Below, piece after piece: positions 1 through 8,420 of a stretch of DNA of 64,000 bases. The notes below the pieces were generated by a model. The model saw only the letters and a program-made list of their open reading frames with translations, was not told the DNA's origin and did no database searches. Both the position numbers and the translations under genes were made by a program. Every line of letters starts with the position of its first letter. Within the stretch, counting starts at the first letter, position 1. Origin of the DNA: Rhynchopus sp. YZ270_cl-10 (taxonomy: Eukaryota; Euglenozoa; Diplonemea; Diplonemida; Diplonemidae); NCBI GenBank assembly GCA_964035575.1, contig OZ037852.1:1178001-1242000 (forward strand), given 5' to 3'.

Positions 1-128
1 AAAAAAAAAAATCCCCGCAAATTTCCCCACCCACGACCCATCCCCATTTTTCTGACCTTTCCCTTATCTCTACTAGCTCTTTGGAGCTCCGGAGTTTATT
101 CGGGGAGTTCCACGAAAATGGAAGACGC

Positions 129-765
129 ATGTGTCCTTTCTGCATGTCTGTGCATCCTAGAAGGTACGCCGCAAAGTTTAAGACCCTTCTCTTCTCAAGA
201 CTGTCCAACTTCATCATACCAGGTGCCTTGCTTCAACAGCTGCAAACTCTTTTATAGAGATTGTCTGTTGCGATTCGCTGAAGCTCGCTTCCTACAAAAC
301 CCTGTTACGTCCCGGTAGGGTGTCATCTCTTGGGAGTGTCATCCTCACAAAGCTCTTTACCGCATTTGAAGCAGATGCGCAGTATGAGGAAGGGTGTTGA
401 CTCTGATGTTCGGCAGTGCCTCCATTTCATTTCCGTTGCCTTCATTGGCGGTGGTGTTGTGCATTGTGGGGTGTGCACTTAGATGGTGTCTCTGCATGTT
501 TGTTCTGTTCTGAGAGAAACACACCATGTTGGAATGGAAATAATACCTATGGCGACCTTAACAAAGTGTACGCTGGTTATTGAAGATGAAGATCCTTCGT
601 CTCGAGTCTTTCGAATGCACCCTGTGTGTGTTAGTGTATTGAGACACAGAACGTTGTTCCAGGACAGGCACTTTTGATTCTTTGTAGTTCCTTCCCTCCA
701 TCCCCGCAACCTTGCATATATCTAGCACAAAGCATCATCAACCTCACAGCAATACACACAGCACC
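129..765 (+). repeat. Upstream part of tandem duplication, copy 1
   Basis: This leader of the first ankyrin gene is repeated nearly base for base at 2616-3253, so the two genes with their 5' regions form a direct tandem duplication with a spacing of 2488 bases between start codons. The part at 129-318 also resembles the sequence that follows copy 1 at 2616-2805. It may therefore be the 3' flank of another copy lying to the left of the window. No separate gene is supported: the short open frames here look incidental. Positions 1-128 begin with an A run and hold nothing I recognise. Confidence 0.85.
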
Positions 766-2424
766 ATGTCGAAGCGATACGCAGACAGCACACCAAACCA
801 GAACCCACCAAAAAGAAGAAAGCTTTCTGACAAGGACCTGCTGGAGGCTATCAAGAACGGCAACACCGCTGCCGTGCGGGCAGCACTCGAGAAGCTCTCC
901 CCAGGCAGCAAAACGGAAACGGTCGCCTTCGAAGCTGTGCACGAGGCATGCAGAGGGAACCACAATGAATGCCTCGCACTGCTTCTTCCGTATGTCGAGA
1001 CAACGCAGATGGGCTTCGGGATCCTGCTGAGTGAGTGTGTCCACGCAGACCACACTGCGTGCACGGAGGTCCTCTTGCAGCATTGGAAGTCAGTCTGCAG
1101 CAAGGTCGCCTTTGCCCCACACGACTCCAAGGACAGTGCAGGTCAGACGTCGCGCCTTTGTCCAGCCATGTGGGAGGACCCTGCAGTGTGTCAGGTATTC
1201 ATCGGTGCAGGCGCAGATATCGAGACAAAGAACGACAAAGGGCGTTCGCCTCTGCTCTTGGCAAGCCGTTCAGGAGCACTCACAACTGTGAAGATGTTGG
1301 TCGAAGCAGGTGCGGATGTGCGTGCCACAGACGCCAAAAGAGCCACGTGTCTTATGTTTGCAGCGTATTATGGACACACCGATACTGTGCGCTATCTTGT
1401 GGGCTTGCCGGAGGTGGACCTGAACCACAGAGATACGAAGAGCAACACTGCGTTGCACCTTGCCGTACATCTAAACAATGCAGACGTGGTGGAGGTGCTC
1501 ATTGATGCAGGGGCAGACGTTGAGATAAAGGCTGAAGGACACTCGCCTCTGCACGTGGCTACCATTTCAGGACAACTCACAACAATGACGGAGTTGATAA
1601 AAGCAGGTGCGGATGTACGTGCCACAGACGCCAAAAGAGCCACGTGTCTTATCTTTGCAGCGTATCATGGACACACCGATACTGTGATATATCTTGTGGG
1701 CTTGCCGGAGGTAGACCTGAATCACCAAGGTTGCGAGAACTGCACTGCGTTGTACTTTGCTGTGAAGAGAAAACATGCAGACGTGGTGGAGGTGCTCATT
1801 GATGCAGGGGCAGACATTGAGACAAAGAATGATAAAGGACACTCGCCTCTGCACGGGGCTAGCATTTCAGGAGAACTCACAACAATGAAGCAGTTGGTCA
1901 AAGCAGGTGCGGATGTACGTGCCACAGACGCCAAAAGAGCCACGTGTCTTACCCTTGCAGCGTCTTTTGGACACACCGATACTGTGCGCTATCTTGTGTG
2001 CTTACCGGAAGTGGACCTGAATCACCAAGGCACCAAGAGCTTCACTGCGTTGCACTTTGCTGTACATAAAGCACATGCAGACGTGGTGCAGGTACTCATT
2101 GATGCAGGGGTAGACATTGAGGCAAAGAATGATAAAGGACACTCGCCTCTGCACATGGCCAGCTTTTTAGGAGCACTCACAACAATGAAGCAGTTGGTCA
2201 AAGCAGGTGCGGATGTGCGTGCCACAGACGCCAAAAGGTACACGTGTCTTAGACTTGCAGCTTTTGGTGGACACACCGATGCTGTTCGCTATCTTGTGAG
2301 CTTGCCGGAGGTGGACCTGAATCACCGAGACAGCTACCACCGCACTGCGTTGCAGGTTGCTGTGAAGAGAAAGCATGCAGACGTGGTGCAGGTGCTCATT
2401 GATGCAGGGGCTATTGAGGGTTAG
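766..2424 (+). CDS. Ankyrin-repeat protein, intact copy
   Basis: The predicted protein has 552 residues and is built almost entirely of ankyrin repeats, which are protein-binding modules; the partner is unknown. The start at 766 (context CACCATG) is preferred to an in-frame ATG at 712, because the same ATG and leader recur in the second copy. Residues 1-20 are basic and carry PPKRRK, a possible nuclear signal. The first 150 residues hold degenerate repeats. From about residue 147 a unit of about 99 residues, each with three ankyrin repeats, is repeated. It is marked by GADIETKNDKGHSPLH, KAGADVRATDAKR and LPEVDLNH, and recurs at 297-300 base spacing (about 1501, 1798 and 2098), which suggests unequal exchange or gene conversion. 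There is no signal peptide or membrane segment. The reading frame is fully open. Confidence 0.93.
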   Translation: MSKRYADSTPNQNPPKRRKLSDKDLLEAIKNGNTAAVRAALEKLSPGSKTETVAFEAVHEACRGNHNECLALLLPYVETTQMGFGILLSECVHADHTACTEVLLQHWKSVCSKVAFAPHDSKDSAGQTSRLCPAMWEDPAVCQVFIGAGADIETKNDKGRSPLLLASRSGALTTVKMLVEAGADVRATDAKRATCLMFAAYYGHTDTVRYLVGLPEVDLNHRDTKSNTALHLAVHLNNADVVEVLIDAGADVEIKAEGHSPLHVATISGQLTTMTELIKAGADVRATDAKRATCLIFAAYHGHTDTVIYLVGLPEVDLNHQGCENCTALYFAVKRKHADVVEVLIDAGADIETKNDKGHSPLHGASISGELTTMKQLVKAGADVRATDAKRATCLTLAASFGHTDTVRYLVCLPEVDLNHQGTKSFTALHFAVHKAHADVVQVLIDAGVDIEAKNDKGHSPLHMASFLGALTTMKQLVKAGADVRATDAKRYTCLRLAAFGGHTDAVRYLVSLPEVDLNHRDSYHRTALQVAVKRKHADVVQVLIDAGAIEG

Positions 2425-3253
2425 AAGAACCCTTCCTTGGCCAGCGAAAGGTACAAAGTGTACCAGCCAAAACAATGCGAAGCTGCGTCCGCACGAGTAC
2501 CAGCTCGAATAGTAACACACTCAGCACAGATGTATCTGGAATCACGAGATCACCAAACCCAGGCGAGTCCGCCTTCTACCAGCACTTCTATAACCATGTG
2601 TGTGTGTGACCCTCCGTGTGTCCTTTCTGCATGTCTCTGCATCCTAGAAGGTACTCCGCAAAGTTTAAGACCCTTCTCTTCTCAAGACTGTCCAACTTCA
2701 TCATACCAGGTGCCTTGCTTCAACAGCTGCAAACTCTTTTATAGAGATTGTCTGTTGCGATTCGCTGAAGCTCGCTTCCTACAAAACCCTGTTACGTCCC
2801 GGTAGGGTGTCATCTCTTGGGAGTGTCATCCTCACAAAGCTCTTCACCGCATTTGAAGCAGATACGCAGTAAGAGGAAGGGTGTTGACACTGATGTTCGG
2901 CAGTGCCTCCATTTCGTTTCCGTTGCCTTCATTGGCGGTGGTGTTGTGCATTGTGGGGTGTGCACTTAGATGACGCCTCTTCGTGTTTGTTCTGTTCTGA
3001 GAGAAACACACCATGTTGGAATGGAAATAATACCTATGGTGACCGTAACAAAGTGTACGCTGGTTATTGAAGATGAAGATCCTTCGTCTCGAGTCTTTCG
3101 AATGCACCCTGTGTGTGTTAGTGTATTGAGACACAGAACGTTGTTCCAGGACAGGCCCTTTAGCTTCTTTTGTAGATCCTCCCCTCCATCCCCGCAACCT
3201 TGCATATATCTAGCACAAAGCATCATCAACCTCACAGCAATACACACAGCACC
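2425..3253 (+). repeat. Spacer and upstream part of duplication copy 2
   Basis: Positions 2425-2615 are unique spacer after the first ankyrin gene. From 2616 the sequence repeats 129-765 with few changes and leads into the start codon of the second copy at 3254. No gene is apparent in the spacer. Confidence 0.85.
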
Positions 3254-3983
3254 ATGTCGAAGCGACACGCAGACAGCACACCAAACCAGAACCCACCAAA
3301 AAGAAGAAAGCTTTCTGACAAGGACCTGCTGGAGGCTGTCAGGAACGGCAACACCGCTGCCGTGCGGGCAGCACTCGAGAAGCTCTCCCCAGGCAGCAAA
3401 ACGGAAACGGTCGCCTTCGAAGCTGTGCACGAGGCATGCAGAAGGAACCACAATGAATGCCTCGCACTGCTTCTTCCGTATGTCGAGACAACGCAGATGG
3501 GCTTTGGGATCCTGCTGAGTGAGTGCGTCTATGCAGACCACACTGCGTGCACGGAGGTCCTCTTGCAGCATTGGAAGTCAGTCTGCAGCAACGTCGCCTT
3601 TGTCCCACACGACTCCAAGGACAGTGCAGGTCAGACGTCGCACCGCCTTTGTCCCGCCATGTGGGAGGACCCTGCAGTGTGTCAGGTATTCATCGGTGCA
3701 GGGGCAGACATCGAGACAAAGAATGATGAGGGGCATTCGCTTTTGCACTTGGCTAGTCGTTCAGGAGTACTCACAACTGTGAAGATGTTGGTCGAAGCAG
3801 GTGCGGATGTACGTGCCACAGACGCCAAAAGATACACGTGTCTTACCCTTGCAGCGTATTATGGACGAACCGATACTGTGCGCTATCTTGTGGGCTTGCC
3901 GGAGGTGGACCTGAATCAACAAAGCAGAACGAACCGCAGTGCGTTGCACTATGCTGTTTATCAAAAACACGCAGACGTGGTGC

Positions 3984-4373
3984 AATAGCAGGTCTGTGAT
4001 GCTCCTAAATGTCCTAGGCTGCACGCGCACTACACTGACGCATTCAACGAGTCTGATTGCCTTACGGCAACCTATCTTGAAGAGGACGGGAAATCTTTTG
4101 AACTTGCGTCGTGATGAGGATCGATGATTGCAATTATTCTCCTTGAATGAGGAATGCCTAGTAGGCGCAAGTCATCAGCTTGCACTGATTACGTCCCTGC
4201 CATTTGTACACACCGCCCGTCGTTGCTACCGATTGGCTGTAGGATAGAGTTTGGGGGAGGTTGTTTTTTCCGGATTCCGGTTTAGACGTTCCAAATCCAA
4301 GCAATATTTTTCAGCTAGAGGAAGCAAAAGTCGTAACAAGGTTGCTGTAGGTGAACCTGCAGCAGGATCATTC
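3984..4373 (+). rRNA. 18S rRNA 3'-terminal fragment
   Basis: The fragment has the universal 3' end of small-subunit rRNA: AGCAGGTCTGTGATGC at its start, the TTGTACACACCGCCCGTCG helix near 4204, GTCGTAACAAGG near 4330 and the terminal GGTGAACCTGCAGCAGGATC near 4350. The rest of the 18S gene is absent, because ankyrin coding sequence abuts it at 3983. It is therefore a displaced, non-functional piece of an rDNA unit rather than a working rRNA gene. Confidence 0.92.
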
Positions 4374-4487
4374 CCAAAGTCGGCTCTGTGTTTACACAGA
4401 CTGATAATGGTCATTAGTAAGGCAAAGAATTTTCCCAAAGCTCCGAGCTTTTGGCGTCCCTGTTAGTAGCGCTGTCTACTGCAGGCG
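4374..4487 (+). other. ITS1 between 18S fragment and 5.8S
   Basis: This is the internal transcribed spacer between the 18S end and the start of 5.8S, about 115 bases long. A nearly identical inverted copy lies at 28635-28752 without its flanking rRNA. Confidence 0.8.
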
Positions 4488-4645
4488 ACAACAACTGCAC
4501 TTATCGGTGGATGTCTTGGCTCTGGGATCGATGAAGACCGCAGCTAGACGCGATATTCAATGGGAATTGCAGAAGCATGAGACTCATCAGGTCGTCGAAC
4601 GCATTTGCGGGCCGGGTTCGCCCGTGCCCAGCAGCTGTTGAGTGT
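4488..4645 (+). rRNA. 5.8S rRNA (in displaced rDNA fragment)
   Basis: Conserved 5.8S features are present in order: CGGTGGATGTCTTGGCTC near 4505, CGATGAAGACCGCAGC near 4528, GAATTGCAGAAGC near 4562 and CGAACGCATTTGCGG near 4597. It appears complete, but it sits in a rearranged fragment with only 18S upstream and no 28S downstream. The exact ends are estimates. Confidence 0.88.
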
Positions 4646-4700
4646 CGCTTATAAATTTTATTACTATATATATATTTAATATATATATGGGGTTTATAGG
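4646..4700 (+). other. ITS2 start, AT-rich junction
   Basis: A short AT-rich stretch follows 5.8S and ends where ankyrin coding sequence resumes at about 4701. It is probably the beginning of ITS2. No 28S sequence follows. Confidence 0.6.
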
Positions 4701-5324
4701 TTGATGCAGGGGCAGACATTGAGACAAAGAGTGGTAGCGGACGCTCACCACTGCACGTGGCTAGCATTTCAGGAGAACTCACCATTATGAGGATGTTGGT
4801 CAAAGCAGGTGCGGATGTGCGTGCCACAGACGCCAAAGGAGACACGTGTCTTATCTTTGCAACGTATAATAGACACACCGATACTGTGCGCTATCTTGTG
4901 TGCTTGCCGGAGGTGGACCTGGATTACCATGGCAGCGGCTACTACACTGCGTTGCACGCTGCTGTACATAAAAAACATGCAGAAGTGGTGCAGGTGCTCA
5001 TTGATGCAGGGGCAGATATTGAGACAAAGGATGATAAAGGACACTCGCCTCTGCATGACCAGCTTTTTAGGAGCACTCTCAACTGTGAAGATGTTGGTCG
5101 AAGCAGGTGCGGATGTGCGTGCCACAGACGCCAAAAGAGACACGTGTCTTATCCTTGCAGCGTATCATGGACACACCGATACTGTGCGCTATCTCGTGGG
5201 CTTGCCGGAGGTGGACCTGAATCACCAAGGCAGCGACCACCGCACTGCGTTGCAAGTTGCTGTGAAGAGAAAGCATGCAGACGTGGTGCAGGTGCTCATT
5301 GATGCAGGGGCTATTGAGGGTTAG

Positions 5325-6229
5325 AAGAATGCCATTGTTCTTGTACGTGCATCTTGGTTAAAGTTGTACTTTTCATGCGGCGTCAGTTTTTTCCGCGGTA
5401 GGAACGCTGGCACTCATGTCAGGGACACACTGCCTGACCATGCAGTGTGTAACCGCCAGCGCTTCGCACCCGACGCCACCTGCGCCCTCCTCAAAGCAAC
5501 GTACCGGTTTTTTTTATAGAGGCCACCAAGTGCAAAACCTTCACTTTCGACGACGAAATCAAATGTGCTTGACAGGACCTCAACGGGTTTGGCTACTGGC
5601 GCGAGCTGACGATCCCGTTGATTGTATGAACTCGCTGGGTGACGCACCAAAGAGGGGCTTAGACAGTGACAAATGTGTTGCAGGGGAAGGAGACAGCCCA
5701 GAGAAGGTACATGAACTACGCTCGCATTCCACACTCCCATTGCGCAACCCTACCTTGATGACCTCATCGCCAGTGTCCGGGGCAACATGCATTCCGCGGG
5801 GGTGTGAAAATCTGCGTTACCTGGCCCCCTTTATTGGGTAACCGTATGCATGACAATGAAGTGCACTCTGGGGTTCGATACCCCCCGCGGGGAACCACTG
5901 TCTTCCGATGAACTGAGGCGTTTGCGTTTGCACTTTCAACTCCTATACCACACGACAACCAATTCTGATCAAGGTGGCCTCAATACGAGTCTCCGGGTCA
6001 ATATCCAAAACCGCTTTTTTCCCCTCCCTAACAACAAACTTGCGAAAACCCACACAGCTGATGCCACGCATATAACGAATACGATCAAAAGCTGACTAGC
6101 CACGAGAGGCATTCATCATTATAATTTCTTTTCTTTCTTTTCTTTCCCCCCCCTCCACAAACCCCTTCTTCCTCACTACTATCCAGACCCAACACACCTC
6201 CCCACTTTCACCCTTCTAACCCCTCCCCA
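5325..6229. other. Intergenic, possible decayed coding remnants
   Basis: No intact gene is visible. Parts of 5400-5800 are GC-balanced and hold open frames broken by stops and shifts, so they may be a decayed gene that I do not recognise. Near 5905-5945 there is a tail of the TTTGCACTTTCAAC type (cassette E). At 6093-6140 lies a cassette A copy (hairpin-type motif with CACGAGAGGCATTCATC), about 90 bases before the SNARE start codon. Confidence 0.5.
6093..6140 (+). repeat. Hairpin cassette A copy
   Basis: This copy has the cassette A layout (TGACTAG, CACGAGAGGC, TTCATC, then a pyrimidine run). It also shares upstream sequence with the copy at 23838, both having AGCTGATGC, ATAACGAAT and GATCAAA. 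It lies about 90 bases upstream of the SNARE start codon, so it may fall in its 5' UTR or promoter. Confidence 0.55.
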
Positions 6230-7294
6230 ATGGCACGCATACAATCCAAAGACCGCACAGACGATTTGAAAGCATTGTGGGGACCTTTACGGAAGGAATT
6301 TCAGGATTCTTCTCCACCTTCTTCTTCTTCTTCTTCCCCTTCATCTGCACCGAGGAATACTGCGGTGCTGGCGCTTAAAGATTTGCGGGGTGTAGTGGAT
6401 CGGGTAGGGGTGGAAGTGGAGGCGGTCTGCCGAGAAGGGTTTTTGTCCGGCCGATCGGCGCGATTGGTGGATAAGATTCGTGGGGTGAAGGGGCTGCTAT
6501 GTGCCACGAATGGGAAGGTAGCGGAGATGAAGACTCATTTTGACAGTGCAAGGGATGCGGCAGAGCGGAAGGCTAATGCAGGGAGGTTGGTAAACGCGCT
6601 TTTCGCACTTCGTGAGCAAGACCCCACCTCCGCGCAGGGCTACGATATGTACTGTGTTGTGTGCGAAACGCTGCAGGAAGCGCTGCAGGCCCACGAGGCA
6701 ACCCTCATCGTATTAGCACAGTTTCATCAGACGCAACAGCAGATGGGGCGACAATGCACAGAACACCGCCAGGCCCTGACCTCACAATACAAAGAACAGC
6801 TGCAGACCGAAACACAACAGACACAAAATGACTCTTCTGGCCCTGCAAATGCCAAGGCCGGGGCTATGATGGAGAAGGTGATCGGGCAGCATATGAAAAA
6901 ATTGTTTGGGGAGAAGGAGAAGGAGAAGGAGAGTGTACAGGGCACAGCGCTGCTTCGAGAGGAGCAGGAAAAGGAGCAGGCTCAGACGGGGTTGGTTGAG
7001 AACGAACAGGTTTTGGAATCTCTTATGGATGAAAGCTATGACATGGCTGCCATCACAGAGTCTGTCAACGAGATAGCTGCTATGTCCGAGCTCATGGTAG
7101 CAGAACTAGGTACACAAGCTGATCAACTCAAACTCGTCGATGAAAACGCACGCCGAACCCGAGGCGATCTAATAGGTGCCCGCGATCAGCTCCAAAAGGC
7201 GTCAGAACAGAAGTACTCCTGGACCCTCATCCTCGCCTTCACAGTCTTCTTCATGGCCAACTCTCTTATTCTCATTCATATGATACGTCCTTAG
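6230..7294 (+). CDS. Syntaxin-like tail-anchored Q-SNARE
   Basis: The predicted protein (354 residues) would act in membrane fusion. Residues 1-235 are mainly helical, with a Ser/Pro-rich stretch near 27-40, as expected of a syntaxin N-terminal domain. Residues about 264-328 form a SNARE-type heptad coiled coil. Its centre, AELGTQADQL, places Gln at the zero layer, so it is a Q-SNARE. A single hydrophobic segment (about 332-351) then ends the protein, as in tail-anchored SNAREs. The size and the late SNARE motif suit a Qa syntaxin, perhaps of the ER (syntaxin-18/Ufe1) group, but the compartment cannot be told from the sequence. There are no introns. The start follows a long pyrimidine-rich leader. 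Confidence 0.85.
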   Translation: MARIQSKDRTDDLKALWGPLRKEFQDSSPPSSSSSSPSSAPRNTAVLALKDLRGVVDRVGVEVEAVCREGFLSGRSARLVDKIRGVKGLLCATNGKVAEMKTHFDSARDAAERKANAGRLVNALFALREQDPTSAQGYDMYCVVCETLQEALQAHEATLIVLAQFHQTQQQMGRQCTEHRQALTSQYKEQLQTETQQTQNDSSGPANAKAGAMMEKVIGQHMKKLFGEKEKEKESVQGTALLREEQEKEQAQTGLVENEQVLESLMDESYDMAAITESVNEIAAMSELMVAELGTQADQLKLVDENARRTRGDLIGARDQLQKASEQKYSWTLILAFTVFFMANSLILIHMIRP

Positions 7295-8420
7295 GGGAAA
7301 GGACAACCTAACGTTTACGGGGAAGGAGGGTGGGGCTATCCAGAATCTAACCTCTAGAGAGCTTATACAGAAAGGGGGGAGTTTTTTTTTATAGATATTT
7401 TTAGGTCGCGATTCGTCTCATATCTGTAGCATAGGGGGCGTGCTGTGGGAGAGAGGTTTAGTGGGCGGGTTTGAAAAAGTTGGTGGAGCTCAGAGAGGCT
7501 TAGGTTCAGCTAAACCCTTTGTTTGATCATTTGCCTTGTGTGTATCCGTCTTGGTGTACCTGGTGACATAGAGGGTGTACCTAGCCACTCCCTGACGGAG
7601 GGGCTACGTGGTTACCTTTATGTGGAAATGCTCTTTCGGGTTTTGAATGGACGAAAACGGAACGTTGTTGGGGCTTGATGTGAGTCGGATCCCCCCTTAG
7701 CAGGAGGTGGGGAGGGGGAAGGGGGGGTGGGTGTTCTGTCGTAGAACGGCCTACTAGGTGCGTTGGTATTATGTATCATCGCTTGCCTTTTTGCCTTTGT
7801 GACGGTGGTTGGTTTTCGTGGCTACTTTTTTTTACGTGGGTCGAGAACGATGATGAGCATAGCTCACCACCTCTCCCCTTGCTGGGTATCGTACTGTGGG
7901 ATGATTCTCCCCTAGAGGGTCGCGTCTCTTGCGCTGGTTGGGGGTGGGGTGGGGGTGGGGTGACGTCCTCTGTCATGGCGCACTGCACCTCGAGTTACGT
8001 TGTGTTTTCTACATAGCAGATGATGGGTTGCAGGAGCGTGAGAATGGGGGCTAGGGGGACAGAATGAGGTTGATGATCATGTAGCGTTGCCGGGAAGGGG
8101 GTTTGAAGGAAGTGTGTAGAGAGGTGCGTTAGGCAGTGTTTTAAACGCGTTGATGTGACCAATATGCACGCTGAAAAAATATTGTGAAAAATAATCACAC
8201 CCCGCTTCTCGCAGAATTCAGACAATACCGACACGCCCCACTGAGAGTTTGCGAAGTTCAATTTCACACCACACAGGCCCCCCCCTCCTCCCCCCTTTCA
8301 GTTCTTCCTCCCCCCCCACTACCTTCACACTATCGAGCTCAGAGGTGTGCGCCAGGGGCGCCGGTAGGCGTCCCCGCACCTCCCCTCTTCCCCTCTTCCC
8401 CTCTCCTCTTCCATTTTCTG
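7295..8420. other. Intergenic region, no gene seen
   Basis: This stretch is GT-rich on the + strand, with no convincing coding frame. A weak cassette A-like motif (GAGGCTTAGGTTCA) lies near 7495. The last 150 bases are C- and T-rich and form the leader of the next gene. Confidence 0.6.

Larger units (their letters stand above)
3254..5324 (+). pseudogene. Ankyrin-repeat gene copy 2, broken by rDNA insertion
   Basis: The first part (3254-3983) is a close copy of the ankyrin gene at 766. At 3984 the frame runs into an inserted rDNA fragment and meets a stop (TAG, 3986-3988). Ankyrin sequence resumes at about 4701 with the GADIETK-type unit. Compared with copy 1, about 8 bases are missing at the junction and no target-site duplication is visible. 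A second lesion lies near 5056: two bases are missing relative to the same unit in copy 1, so the last repeats (to LIDAGAIEG, stop at 5322-5324) are in another frame. A truncated product ending at 3988 could still be made. Both breaks support calling it a pseudogene. Confidence 0.88.

Noticed and set aside
5860-5900. Possible tRNA, because GGGGTTCGATACCCC resembles a T arm
   Set aside because: No D arm, anticodon arm or acceptor stem can be fitted around it.
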